Positions 22,791 to 36,540 of a stretch of 64,000 nt of DNA are shown here, one piece after another (position 1 is the first letter of the stretch; every line of letters begins with the position of its first letter). A program made the position numbers and the translations under genes. Source of the DNA: Beaufortia kweichowensis. Lineage: Eukaryota > Chordata > Actinopteri > Cypriniformes > Gastromyzontidae. Below the pieces are notes generated by a model, which was given only the letters and a program-made list of their open reading frames with translations, did no database searches and was not told the origin of the DNA. The stretch is from positions 10,870,075 through 10,934,074 of the forward strand of contig CM032811.1 in assembly GCA_019155185.1 (NCBI GenBank), read 5' to 3'.

Positions 22791-25700
22791 CGTTTCTCGT
22801 CTTCCCATCATTGAAACTGACCAAAAATATTTTGCAAAAGCAATTACTTTTTAATCAGTTTTCTTTTGTGCACAGACTTTGTATGAAAAATTAAGTTGCA
22901 ATAGCCTGTAATCCAAAAGCCTACATAGTTATTATTGATTTTGCGCCCTGTATTGTGTCAAGTCATCTGGCTCTGTTGAGACACGCTATGACAGGTGCCT
23001 GGATCTGGACCTCACCAGTGTCGGCCCAGAGGCAATCATAACAAGGAGTTGCTCAAACCCTTACACAAACAATCTCACCAGCATGACTGATGTCCACATC
23101 CACTGTTGGAAAACAATTCCAATATTTCTGGTGTGCTGGATAAACGGGATTAAACCAAGGGCTTGGCGAGAAGAGATAAAGCAGCCAGACATTTGGGAAA
23201 ATGACAGCCATTATGACCTTTTCTCCATATCTACTACCTTGTATTATTTATCTGGACTTGTATTAATAATACATAAGAAATTGTAGTGAATTTGACCTCT
23301 TATCAGCTAACGCAGGGTTAACCTTGAGCACTTGTCATCTTGAGAGTATATGAAGTTTGTGAACAAACATTTGGAAATGGGAATGGAGTAACACACAAAA
23401 CAACAACAACAACACATAGATGTAATATCTCTGTGCATTTATATTTTAAGAAAATGTTTTTCTCTGTTGTAAGTATAGTTCTTGCAATACAGATGACAAT
23501 CTGTTCCCAGTGGATAAAATCATGTCCCAACATTTTTCCCTTATTGAATACCGTTTTAATACTGTTTTACTAAAAAGATTTAATTAAAGTAAATTAAGAA
23601 AGGGACATTGCGCATTGATTATGTTTTTATATTTAGAATAATAATAATTATAATGCTAAATGTTGTATGCTGATTGGTTGACAGGTAAAAAGGTTAAACA
23701 AGGTTAAAAGGTTTCTGTAGTAATGTTGTAACAGAAAAGACATGCCCTTTGTTAATTTATAGAAAAATAATAAAGTATAGTATTTTATTTTCAATTAAAT
23801 GATCTTAATCTTGCCGTTATTTTAGAGTGTAGGTGTATTTGAAGTTAAGTTACATTTGGATGGTAGGCTATATATTTAATAGTCTTAATTCTTGGTTTAG
23901 TTCCAGAATCTCTCCAGGATTTCTATTGAGAAGTTCTTCTGCATAAAACACTCATTACCGGCACAGCCAGTCTTTACTCACCTTCATGTTTGTATCGCTT
24001 CCTCTCTGACATCACACACTTGAATGCGTCCCGGAGCAGATTTTTTTCGCAATTAAAATAATGTCACCCTTCAAGTAAACGCGTCTCTGCATTAGCAAAC
24101 CTTCCTTGAACCATGAAATACCCATTTATTACAGAAACATAAATTAAATTCATCTGTCCCCTCCTTTCACGCTCACTCTCTACTTGTTTCCATGAGCTCA
24201 CCTAAAAACTATTCAATGATCACTTGAGCTTTACTGGTGTAGGGCTTGAGAGTCCAGCCATGCATTTGATGGCAGTTTAATCATTATTACCGCGCCACTG
24301 TCGGAGGCTCTCTTGGGAGCGGCGATAAAGAACTCCTTGGCAAAATTTTGACATAATGAGGCTGACAGTCATGGCAGGGGACCTGTAACTGATTGCTTAA
24401 TGCATGTAGATGAAATGTTAATGGGAGAGAAGCATGTTGAGACGTGGTGATGGAGAGCTTTGTTTAAAACTGCTCTTCCAACGCATTCCCCAATACCCGA
24501 TCACTGTGACAGCATGCAATTAGGGGCATTATCTGATGTGTCGGTGCTTTTATAAGTGGAGAAATCTCTGTATGTACTTTAATTGCTGTTTGGTCACAAA
24601 CTTCACGCATGTGCTTCAGATCACGATTCTTGTCAAAGCCATTAGAGGAAAAAAAGGAAACATTTTTTGAGCACACTCATACTTTGCTATTAAAATGAAG
24701 ACATATAGACATCATAATGGAAATGATTACAGACCAAACCTTCTCTTCATACCCAATATGAATATAATATACCTAATTTTTTAAATACATATTTCCCCAA
24801 ACAAAGGTTTTTAGATTCGGCTTATGTTTCTGTTGGCAAATTTGTCCACAAACTTTGTCCACACACTTAAATACAACCCTTTGATCCAGTTTAAGTGCCA
24901 GAAGCAAAAAGCGGCTTTGAATAATAGATAAAATTACAGATAAAAGGTGTGACATTTCCCTTGCCATTCTTCTCCAGTGTTAATAAAAGGCTCTAATAAG
25001 AAGGTGACCTTTTTGTAAAAGATTTGTAAATGTCACAAAGCAAGACCCTCTGTATGAAATTGCCACCTTAAACAGAGCCGCTGAGGGGAAGGAAATGGGC
25101 TGCTTTTGCCTCATAACAGCTGATGTCATGTGTGCTTTGCATTCAAAATGTTATGTGCATTCGAATAGACAGACAACCAAACGTAATGTGCTGTGCCTTT
25201 GATCATTTGCAGCACAATTATGGCTAATGATTTGAATAGAGGTGAGTTATAGATCCGACCTTATTCACAAAACTCGGCACCATTTGGTCATCTGAACTTG
25301 ACGGTAGTAAAAGTTGTAGTCCAGGTGCTGAGACGTTTTCTTTCTCTGTGTGCGTTTTTTACTATAGTGTTAAATATTTTAGTTGTGTCTGTATGACCTT
25401 CATTGCTTATGAACAGCTCAAAAGCTCATGTTTTAGTTGTGTATCTTTAACCTGCACAGAGTGAAGAAAGTCATGAGGTTTGTGGTGTTCGTGAGGGGCT
25501 AGTGAGGTCATGTCTACTGGAGAGGCTGTAATTTAAGGTCAAGGTGAACTGGCTTCTCTCCTCACAGACAGTGTTGTTGAGTCGGGCTCAAGTAGTTTTG
25601 GGCAATTTCATGCAAATGTCAACCTTACCATAAAATTTTTTTTTTACTATACTGATAGCATAGGTGTCAATAATTGATGGTAGACTGATATTTTTTGATG

Positions 25701-28180
25701 TCTGGACTCTGTCAACAGGGTTACATCCATAACACTGGAATTGACCATTTTTTTTGTAGTGCTTAGTGCACAGTAGAGCTAATAGTGATCAAAAACTGTT
25801 GAATGTTTTGTAGGGGTCTTTAAGTACACTGGTGGTTAAATTGTAGTATTCTGATTGGTCAGTTAAATGATCTTAGGTTGGGTTTAGTCACATGTTTAGA
25901 AGGAATGTTTATAGTTTTTGGGAAACCAAACTTCAAATGCCATTCCTGTAGTTACATAAAGCTGTGATGATGTATTTTACTATTAAAAACGTTTACTTTA
26001 TATTTCAAAAGATATAAAAAATTATATTTAATCTCTATGGCTTCAAGACCCCTCCCACTTTTTGTCTCCAGCCACTGACAAATGCTTTCTGCATCCACTT
26101 TGGCTATCAAACTTCAGTATTAATTCAGTGAGTCAGGGTTCAAAACTCTTCGAGCTGACTAGGCGCAGTGCAGTGGAGCACTCAGTATGCATTTTACATG
26201 ACTGGACACAGCACATCTTATTGAATGGGTTTTTGGTGGAGCTAGTTTCAAGGAAAATGAAGGGTATCCAATAAGAAGGATGTTTAGGGCCTGTTGTTAT
26301 GGACTGCTATGAACTCGGTATCTCTTTGATTACTGCAAACAACACGAATCAGAGACTGTGAGTGTGAGCATGGCTGCAGATGAGACCATTTGCGCTTTCC
26401 TGATAAAATACCAATTTCTGTATTCATGTCCAATTTCTGTATCCAAGATTCCTTCTCAGGTGTGTGAATATCACATGAAAGGCTTGTGTGAAAGTGTGTG
26501 CATGCATAATATCTATCCTCTATTTATCCTATCTATCTCCCACATAGAAACCTTTTTAAAAACTTGAAAAAGATTGAAAAGATCCAAACCAGATATGCAA
26601 TGAATCAAGAGCCATCTGTACATATTTTTCTCTGTATCCTGCTATCGTGAAACTTTGACATGTGTTCATGTGCTCTGATGACTGTAAGTATAAGTGGGCG
26701 TCAGTGACTCAGTTGAACAGTAGAAAAGACGTGTGCTGCTGTGAATGACAGTCATGGAAACTCACGCAATCAGTCAATAGGGACATATGGCATCAGGAAT
26801 AATGTTAATTTGTTATCCAAACCATTCTAAAATAAATACCTTTTAAAATAAAAGACCTTGTGGTATCTTAAGATTTTACTGTAGCATGTTTGGGAGTGTG
26901 TTTAATTTTTTGGTGAAAATAACTTTAACGTCTGTGTCATGTGAAATACGAATTGTAGGTCTGTCAAAGCAGTCTATTTCAGCCCCACCCTTCGATTTAC
27001 CCGGTATCTGAAAATGGCCCTAACATTTAGCGAATACGAAGCTCATAATAATAGTAGGTCGGCAAATCAAATTTACCTGTCTGGAAATGGAATTGCATTG
27101 CTGGAATTTTATTGCAATCTGCAATTGCTTTTTAATGAACTGTAAGTGATGTGCTGCATTTATAAATGTATGATTGTTCAATTGGGAGAATTTTGTGTCC
27201 CCTAGGATGATAAAAACAATTGTTCTAGTTTAAAGGGTGGACTGTAATAGCTTTTAGTTTACAGTCTCTTTAATAACTCTTTCCTTATTTTTAAGACCTG
27301 TTTTTTACCCAGACTTTTCAAATTTTTCATTATTGAAAAAATAAATGTACTTCTAACCAAGGAATAACCCAAATACAACAGTTCATAAACAGGTGTCCTC
27401 CTGCGGTTCAGAACATTGTCAAACAACTATGTTGTATTGTTATATTATCTTGTCAATCTCCTGTATCAACTTTCCATATCGTTAGTGTTTCGGAAATAGA
27501 AAAACTAAACTTTTGTGTTTTTGATGCTAGCAGACCTAAAATGTTCATTATATGCCCACCACACATACTGTATCTGCTTCGCTTTCAGGGTCAGCAGGTG
27601 CTGTTGATTTCCTGTTGATTTCCACCATTTCAGCCAAGCAGACAGAGATCTGCTGATGAGCATACGTGAGGCTGAAGATGGAAAATGAAGTGTGAAAACC
27701 TTACCTGTGGGAGTCTCGCAGCCTGAGAAAATCAATATTACTTTCCTTGAGATCCTGTTTCTTTCAGCATCTCTAAGCTGCAGATTTCCATCTTCTCCAT
27801 CACAGAAAGCTCTTACTTGGCTTTCTCTACCTGCCACTGATGAAATATCAGTGATATTAACCATCATTTGTTCATAGAGCTACAGAGCTTGAAGTACAAC
27901 TCGAACTAGTCTCTATATGACTCACTGAACGTAATTGCCGTTGTCCAGTCGGTGTGAGAAGTTCTCCCTGAGTGTGCACTTTTTTTGCCCAATGTGTTTG
28001 AAATATTATAGCCAGAAGCTCTACACACATACTGTTCCATCATGTCTTGTTCTCTTATTAGTGTTTTGGCCTATGCAGCACCTCTGCCTTGGGTATAAGT
28101 CAGAGCATATTAGTCCAGTCAGGTGAAACAAAAACGACACTGTGAGGATTACTCAGTCATGGGCAGGCGTTGGAAGATTG
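22791..28180. other. Intergenic, no gene recognised
   Basis: Mostly AT-rich unique DNA. A higher-complexity patch at about 24270-24440 (TAATCATTATTACCGCGCC start) may be regulatory. Open frames at 27505-27867 and nearby carry no recognisable domain. Confidence 0.35.
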
Positions 28181-28184
28181 ACTT

Positions 28185-28460
28185 CCACTGTGACTCATTA
28201 CTTTACTGCCCACATGCTCCGATGATAAGGACCGCTCCCCTGCGTCCCCATGCCTGGACAGAATAATAGTAACGCCGAGGTAAAATGGCCACACAGACTC
28301 CACGAATAGGGAATTAACCACATATTGGCGGCATAAGACTAGGCAGATTCCAAAGACCGAATTGTTGAGCTGCTTGTTTGCCTGAGAGGGCCCTAAATAT
28401 CAGAGAGAAACAAACGGAAAGACAAACCGATATAAATTGTGACGCGGCAAATGCGAGCAA
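28185..28460. promoter_or_regulatory. Candidate regulatory island 2
   Basis: A block of balanced-composition, repeat-free DNA with several CpGs, no open frame and no splice-site pair. About 300 bp to the right, at 28769-28785, is an RFX X-box-like GTTGTTATGGAAAC. Confidence 0.25.
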
Positions 28461-29329
28461 TAATAAGTGAGGTTAGAGAGTTCTTTTATCACAAAGTCTA
28501 TCTTGTATCATTTTTTTTTGTAATTTATATAAAAATACAGGCCAATAACTGATCGAGTTGCCTGACGGGGCTTACATAAAACAAGATCTTAAATATAAGG
28601 AACGCTTTTTGATTTCTTTTAAACTAGTGCCAACAAGGCAAGAATGAAAGCACCGCTGAGACTGCCAGCATTATCCTTGTTAGTGTCTGCAGACGAAATG
28701 TTTTACGAGACAAAGAATCCATACTCTGCTCGAGAAATTAATGACTTTCTTTGAAAAGAGGGTCTGGGTGTTGTTATGGAAACCACCTCCTCAAGAGATG
28801 CTAATAAGCTGTGGTAGTTCTACATGTAAAAATAAACTTGAGCCTGTCTTATCGCAAAACATCTTGTAGGACGTAACTAAAAATAGTGTTGTTATATCCA
28901 CGTTTTCCACCAAGGGTCCTGATGCAGGAGACCCGATCTGGAACTCTCATGTATGTGTCCACAGAAGAAAATACGGTTTATGGCTGAAAAATGAATCTGG
29001 TCTTCAATAAGGAAGATGTAACATCACAACAATATTAAAATAACAGACAACTAGATTAGAAAACTAGATTACTCTCACAATTAACAAAGATACTGTTAAT
29101 GCTCTTTTGTGTGACATGATTCTTAAGCACTGACTTATACATCCACTGTGTTATATTATAATAGTATGTCATATTGTGCAGTGTCTCTGATTCTATTATT
29201 TGTTTATAATGCTGTATGCCTTATAAATGTTCAAAACATAATTCACATACAGTATGAGAATATCATAAGACTGTTATCTATTCTCAAATTAGCTTAGCAC
29301 TATTTGTTATGTGAGTAAAGTCGTGACAT

Positions 29330-29560
29330 CTATTGACCCTTGAAGGTGGTGAAGAATGCTGCTGATGATGGCAGAGGTCCAACACAGTTGACGATGGATA
29401 AATAGGCCTTATGCATATGCATAAGATTGGACCTTGGGTGATGAGAGGTGTGATCCAATAACAGACTGTAATGATTTGCTAAACTACGGTTCTCCTCGAC
29501 TCATCAGTAATTATAGGTTCCTATATTACAATGTAAAGAAATGTACAGTTGAGACAGTTC
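29330..29560. promoter_or_regulatory. Candidate regulatory island 3, with POU-dimer (MORE) site
   Basis: It contains the 18-bp perfect palindrome CTTATGCATATGCATAAG (29408-29425). This embeds ATGCATATGCAT, the exact MORE element bound by POU-domain homodimers. Around it is repeat-free DNA with TAATGATTTG and CAGTAATTATAG homeobox cores and no open frame. Confidence 0.4.
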
Positions 29561-32500
29561 GAAGAGCTGTTGAGCTACCATGTCAGAAAAATTAATTAGC
29601 TTTAATCGGTTTCAAAGTTGGATTATAGCTAAGGGCTAAACGTGTTTGTAGGATTTGTTGGCTATGGTTGCTGTTCATTGCTTGACATTTTGGTTTGATT
29701 CAGACACTATTTTTTTCATAAAGTTGAAACGGCACCTGTGGGTCTACTGGAGCTCCGGTTTTAAAGGACAAACATTCAACACACGCGGCTCAGGGCAGAA
29801 TTTCTTGACTGTACTTTTTCCTACAGTATATTGTTGACTACCTGTAACCTTTAACAACTGCGATTTATTGTAAAGTCGATATTGAGTAACCGATCCAAAA
29901 TCCTTTTCTGGAAACGGGCCAAACAAAATATAAGAAAAATGTTATTTAATGGCTTGAAGAAAAAATATGATTGTGTTGCACATTCAGATTCTGTCTTTAA
30001 CATAGACACAACTAATATTTATGTATTCAGTAGTGATATTATTATGTATGTACTACCTTGAAAAACCATGTTGCCATACATGAAAGCTATGATTATGCAT
30101 GTGGGCCTAAGCATTGATGTTAAATATGCACTAATTGGATGAAATTATTAGTGCTGTTGATAAAATCTGAAATGAAAAAAAAAATTGTCAGAACAACTAG
30201 TTTGTTTTGCAATTACTTAAGTACATTTTAACTTGTGAGAACGGGGCATGAAATGAATTACTGAACACGTTTCATATGTTCATCAAACTCTATTACTGTA
30301 AAATGTATCGGTTATTTTTAATGCACTCATTTTTAAGTGTTTAATGCAAATACTTACATTTTTTACTTACAGTTATGTAAAAGTACCACTGATGTGTACA
30401 GTATGTATGGTTAAGCGCATGAACATGTAGATACTGTATATCCTTGAGGTGAATCCTGCAGCCCAGGGTTGATTGATGCATCTCTTAATGAGCCCCAACA
30501 ATAACTGAGTGTTTGTGTCAGAGCCTGCTTGCTTAAGCTCCTTTATCCATGAAACCCACAGCCCGCGAGCACACCTACACATACTGAAAGAGCTCAGATG
30601 ATGGCAGGCGCCTTTGTGCTCAAAGTATCGACAAGCGTTTTCTCAGCTATCCATCAACAGCCCCGGATTCTTGAAAAGACACTACTCCCTCACTGCTCAC
30701 CCGTATCTTTATGTTGTCTGGAAGCTGCTTTCATTACTGACATCAAGAAGTGATATACTCTCGGTGTAATGCATTATCTCTGATCCTGCGGCTCTTTAAA
30801 TTACAAGCTTTATTTTTCTCGGTGTCAGTTTGTTGCGTCATTTGATTTTATAGCTTTGTGAGGTTAAAAGACAAGTTCCTGTGAAATAGCTGGATGAGAT
30901 TTCTTTATTGACTTAATGTTTATTGATAGATGAAGGTGATGTATCTTACAGTCTGATGCTTTAATTCCTATAACATGATTTGCTATTGATAGTCAGTTGC
31001 ATGTGGTATGAAAGCATTGGACAAAAAAATATAGTGCAATATTAAATAAAGGAGAGGAAGCTTGTAATTAATTATTTTTACAGCAGATCTGCTTGTAGTT
31101 AGTTTTGATTGGCGTAGGAATGACCCCTTTAGTAAGTTTTTAGTTTTGTCCTTTTTAATTTCATTATTTCTTTTCATATTGTAATATGTTAGGATCACCA
31201 GCCGTTCACCAACCTTTGATGTATGTCTAAGTGCTTCAGATGCCACTGTTTTATGTCAAGATATACCCAAGAAACCATGATGCAATGTAGAGGACAACTA
31301 AGAGACAAGGATGTCTGCTTGATGTTTTCTCACTGCTTTGATGGTGCATGTTTGTGTGTTAGCACAGATGCAGGACTCGTTTCAAAGCAATTGTGTGTTT
31401 GACTTGGTGATGATCAAGCAGTGCACCAGGGAATGTGTGTTCACAAATGACATGGCCTAGATTTCCTTCAAAACATCCCGGGGCGACCAGATGAGCAAAT
31501 GAACCACTTGGAATCTCTTCAGACAGCTGACCCACAGTTACAGTAACTCCAAACACATTCTTCACATGTGACAAAATCATTTCAGTCCCACCTGACAAAG
31601 CTCTGACAGGTGTTGATTTCTGGGGATTGTGGGATTTGGTTTTCTGTTTATTTAGACCTTCCTTTATTCATAGTATCAGACAGGGTAACATTTCTCTGTT
31701 GCAGTATATATAAGATGCACATCTTTTATGTCGAAAGGCTTGATAGCTGAATAGCATTAGACAGGTTACAAGCAGTCCCAAGACACATATTTATTTGGAT
31801 GGATTGATTTACAGCATTATCAATTGGATGGATGGCTTGATTGGTTTATTATTTTAATGGCTGGATAGATAAATGAATAGATGGATACATAAATGAATGA
31901 ATGGATGCTTTTGGCAAGACTGGAAAATCTGTATGTTTTAGGTGGTGTCAATTTTACACCAGTGTCTCCTGACAGTTTAGAAGCACTTTGACATGAACCT
32001 CAGGGCTATGAACAGTATTTCAGCCTATAGAAAAACAGTAGTAGGAAAAACTCATAGACAAACAAGAGAATCACCTTCATCATGCTTTTTAAAAGCTTTA
32101 TCCAATTTATTTTTAGTACTTTCATTATTTCAACTCTTTATGATGTCTGTGAACATCTAAGCACTCAAACTGTAGTCAAGTCCTGAAATGCCCTTAGATG
32201 CAGCTTAGTTTTATTCAAACCTAAATGCTGTTTTTAACCATCATTTAGTTTAGAGGATTACTAAAACTTGTGAATAATTCAGGTGTTTTGACTCGGATAG
32301 TGCATTGCCTATAATCGGCACAGACTAGACTTTAACAGAATTTCTTTCTGTTGAATAAAAGATGCAGGCTGGACTGAGAGACTGCTGGGTTATAGCTCCT
32401 ATGGACCTCAGCCTGAGTTTTTGTGAAGGGAATGTGATTCAATAAGGTAACCCGCAGTCCTGAGGATGTTGGAGATGGTGAGAAATGTGTCAGACAGAGA

Positions 32501-33195
32501 AACTGTAGAAAGATTCTGTAGACACATCCGGCATGGCTTTAAAAACAGGATTAGAGAGAACACTCACACCAGCACAATCTGGATGCACACAAATACAACA
32601 AACACATTAAAGGAATGACTGACAACTAATCTGTAGCCAACTGTTTTAGCTGCTGTAGTTTGCATGATTCAATTATTTCAAACAGTAGGCAACCTAAAAA
32701 ATAAATGTAAATAACATTTAATTGATTTAATATCTCACCTTCCTGTAATTTCGACTGCATTAATAGTATTAATACATTTTTATGCAGCTCTTGCAATGTA
32801 ATGCAGTGTACTCTTTGTCTTAAAAAAATGGAAGTGTTTTATATTGCTAGGTCTGACTTTTGCAAGTTTGTGACATTGTGAAATTTTTCACATTGTCGAG
32901 ATCTTTCCGAAACAATAAAGAAGAGACATGTGAGATTATTAGAGACAATAGAAAAAAAACAAGTTTACATTTGTTCTACATTTATTATCATTAAAGTCTA
33001 GAAAAACGATTATTTATTATTACAGTGATCGGTGAATGGTGATATTTCTTTGCAGCTAAATTTATACGTTCTGCCATTGTACTTCTTTAGGATTAGCAGA
33101 TTAGGCCATGTTTAAACCATGTTTATTGTTCATTCAACATAAAGGCCATCAAAGAGAGATTTGTTTACCCCTCGCAATGGCCACTTTGCATTTAC
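29561..33195. other. Intergenic, no gene recognised
   Basis: AT-rich unique sequence with one degenerate tetranucleotide repeat (31796-31915). A mixed-composition block at about 30590-30860 might be regulatory. No coding exon seen. Confidence 0.35.
31796..31915. repeat. Degenerate GGAT/GAAT tetranucleotide repeat
   Basis: Repeated GGATGGATT, GGATAGATAAATGAATAG and AATGAATGGATG units, broken by substitutions. Confidence 0.6.
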
Positions 33196-33199
33196 TTGA

Positions 33200-33620
33200 T
33201 TTTGGCTGTGACAAGGTTACATTAATACACACAAACTCCTGCGCATGCAGTCAGTGATCCGCCACCAGTGTAAATCTGACCATGCTCTGCTAGTCACTCG
33301 CACTTCATTCGAGGCGACAGAAGCCCTAGAGATGGTGCATATTTGTGCTTCAATGTCATTCAATTTGACGGTGTCTCTGTAATTGGTATACTGAACCTCG
33401 CACAGCGACGGAGATCAAGAGCAGGGACCCCGGTGCCCGTCTCATTTTTTCTCTCTTCTAAAAAGCGAGACACACTTCACAGAGCCTCTAATTAGCGAGG
33501 ATGAAAAGCCGCATTAGCAATGTTAATGAAGTTTGTGTTTGAAAGAGCATCCGGTGAAGGACTGGAGTCCTGTCTAAAGGGCTTTCCCTCACAGACCAGA
33601 CAGGATCTTTGATTATAATC
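33200..33620. promoter_or_regulatory. Candidate regulatory island 4
   Basis: One of the densest non-repetitive, CpG-retaining blocks of the desert (GATCCGCCACC, CACTCGCACTTC, GACGGAGATC, CATCCGGTG). It has homeobox cores CTCTAATTAGCG and CAATGTTAATGA. It has no plausible coding frame; the overlapping minus-strand frame (33492-33782) shows no domain. Confidence 0.3.
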
Positions 33621-34982
33621 CGAGAAACTGTGAGACAGAACTGTATGTTCATGTTTACCAAAGAGATCTAAATAAGTTTGTTTAGAATTGGGAGAAAGTA
33701 AATCCCATCTTTCAGAACGATGCATGCTGAATGATTGTTGTGCTAAGAATAGTGAGGTGGAGTGAATGGAAAAGAAAATCAATTCCTATTTCAATTCTAT
33801 TTGCAGAACAAAACCTTCAGAAAATGTGTTTTGAATCTTTTACAATGCAACAAAAAACATTATTATTCTGTGTAGCAATTATATATACACATAAAAATGA
33901 TACAGAGTTTCCGAGACCCACATATTTCTGATATAATTGCTGCACATTATTGCAAAAAAGCAAATGTTGTAACTGCAAAATTACTATACTTCATCAGGTT
34001 GTTTTTGATGTTTGTAAAGTTTTGAAGTTTTGTCTACACTATATAGCGGTATAATGAATTGATTTAATTGCAATTTTATGACTTTGCTGCTGATCCAGAT
34101 TAAGACATGGTCATCAAGTGTCTTGCATGGCTAAAAGTAGTCTAGTTATGTTTTCATACTTGATCTGATCACTATGGTAGAACATCAGGAGTAAAAAGAA
34201 AGAGAGATTTGTGGGTTGGTCAATAATGTGTCTTGCATTTGATCAGCGTCTGTTCCTCCTGCTTTCTTCATGCAGATAAAGGCGACATACTACCCAGCAG
34301 AGGGAGAAGATATAAAGGGGACCGATCATAAAGCTGGCGCCTTTGTTTTCCATCTGTGATCAATGTACCAAGATTGTATTCGCTCCATCCTGCTCCTGAT
34401 ACTGCAGATGTCATGGTTCCACCATAATCCTGTTTCAGAGAGAGGATATCTCACCCATCACCCATACAGTTTTCTACCGTTTGCTTACAATCTAAAAGAT
34501 CTGTGACCTGCTGATGGGATATGGTGGCCTCTTTAGTGGACAGTAGGTACTGTAAGTTTCATTATTTAGACATATGACTGCTAGTGCAAGGAAACAAATA
34601 TTTAGTTGAGCTTTTTTTGAAGCAGCATTTAGGGAAATTAGTTGAAGAATGGGTAGAATCTTTAACAATTAAACATCAAAACACACATGTTGAGATGTTG
34701 CACATTCTTTCATAGGTTCTCTTCATAACTTGATTAGTATTTTCTTCTAATCACGTATAAAAGTGTTTTCTTCTAAAAGTGCTACAATACTATCTCCAGA
34801 CTCAGGTTTATGCAGAGAGACAAAAGAAAGCCGGCAGGTGAATTAAATGCACCGAATGAGTGACACCTTAAATAATATTGCTTGTTGAGGGGAGGTGCGT
34901 TGTTTCTTTTATAGGCATCAGACAATAAAATAAATGAAAAATGTGGGCTTGCATTGAAATCATATCTAGAAAAACGACAAAG

Positions 34983-35045
34983 AACACCATAGCAACCGCT
35001 CAAAAACACCCTGGCAACCGCCCAAAAGAACCCTAGCATGGTTGC
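34983..35045 (+). repeat. Three-unit tandem repeat, about 22 bp per unit
   Basis: The units AACACCATAGCAACCGCTCA, AACACCCTGGCAACCGCCCA and GAACCCTAGCATGGTTGCAA recur at about 22-bp spacing. Each carries a GCAAC or GTTGC core. This AGCAACC-type minisatellite is common in cyprinid genomes. Confidence 0.55.
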
Positions 35046-36089
35046 AAGCACCACACACTTCATTTCAAAACATGTATAGCGTAAATTTAGCAATATATTA
35101 TGCTCTCAGCAATCTTCTCCATCAACAACACAACTGCATCCAAGCCCAAAAAGCCAAATCTTGCCAGCAGCGCAACATGTCAAAGGCAGACTAATTTAAT
35201 CCGTAAACCTATTGTGTTTAGACTAGCAGCAGTCACACAAGGATTAGCATGTCATTGTTACAAGAGCTGTTCCATTATCTGCTCCTGTTGTTCTGATGCA
35301 TAATCCATAGTAAGCCGAGCTTTACATTAATTTCCCAACAGTGATCTGAAGACTCCTTTAATTACATTTTATAGCGTAAAAGTCCTCACTTATGGATATA
35401 TGTATAGTTTGAATTATGATATGAGGTAGTAAATGACATTTAATGAATGCTCATCTAATATGTCCACAGGCTGCATAAAAGTGACTATTTAATGATATCT
35501 CAATTCTGCAGCTCCTTCATTTATAAGTCATGAAGGTGCATTATGATTTCAATATGAAGCTATTTCTCCACATCTTGGTCCACTTTTTCAGTCCAGACTC
35601 TGCGGGAGCTGTAGTAAGTCTTTCATGTTCCGGATATTCCCATGACGGCTCAGTTTAGTGAGGAAGCAACTTTGAAAGATTCTGGCTAATTTTAGCAATA
35701 GACTTGTACATGTCTCTCAAACACAATACACACAGCTGTTTTTGCTATTTTGTCTACATTGGCAACTATGATCTGCTAAAAATGACCAACAGAGCCATCA
35801 ATATAATTTGGACTAAAGTAGTATAATACTGTCCAACAAACCTTACAAAAACAATATAAATATTTTTGGTGATGCCCTACCGCTTCACAGGAAGTGGTTG
35901 TATTGTGCGTGCTGTGGCTGTGACAGCACACACCTCAGGGTATCATTTGTAATGCTTATTACTAATTTCTCCTCCCTGGACCGCTTGAGCAAAATGTGTT
36001 TAGTGTTGCATCTGCGTGTGTGTTGAAATGGCTTTAGGACATGACTATGTTGTCCTAGATTTGTATCTGTTTGTACTTCTGGCTTAGTG

Positions 36090-36130
36090 TGCGTGTGTAC
36101 GCGTGTGTGTATATATATATATTTATTTAT
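36090..36130. repeat. Compound (GT)n-(AT)n microsatellite
   Basis: GTGTGCGTGTGTACGCGTGT runs into TATATATATATATTTATTTA. Confidence 0.85.
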
Positions 36131-36179
36131 AAAAATGGGCAGCACAATCAGTGATCCTGTTTATATGAGGTATAAAAAG

Positions 36180-36540
36180 ATTGGGGTTCATTAAACGTAC
36201 AGTGTGCCATCGTGGTCCCCTGTTTCCCCCGTTCCGTTTCCGTGGAGATCCACAATGTTCCATTACAGACGACATCGCTCTGTGCTCTCCGTGTAATTCA
36301 CTGACACGTCTTCTCATCTCTGCCCTTTCTCTTGGAGGGGGCCACGAAAACAACGTCTGAATAATACATACATGGAACGCTTTCTACTGAGCCACAGATA
36401 TGTTCTTCTCAGATCACTAGGCAGAAAATGAAACTTCTCCTTCTCCGCTGTCACCACCTTCATGCGAACGCTGGAGCTCTGGCTTGCAGTGTAGAAAGTG
36501 AATGCTAATGAGGAATCGTCAAATGTGAACACGGCTCTTG
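36180..36540. promoter_or_regulatory. Candidate regulatory island 5
   Basis: Balanced, CpG-retaining, repeat-free DNA (CGTTCCGTTTCCG, GACGACATCGC, CACGAAAACAACG). Short overlapping minus-strand frames have no recognisable content. Confidence 0.2.

Larger units (their letters stand above)
33621..36180. other. Intergenic, no gene recognised
   Basis: AT-rich, with the AGCAACC tandem repeat (34983-35045) and the compound GT/AT microsatellite (36090-36130). No gene seen. Confidence 0.35.

Noticed and set aside
27505..27867. 120-codon minus-strand open frame
   Set aside because: No recognisable motif, an overlapping frame on the other strand, and no exon signals around it.
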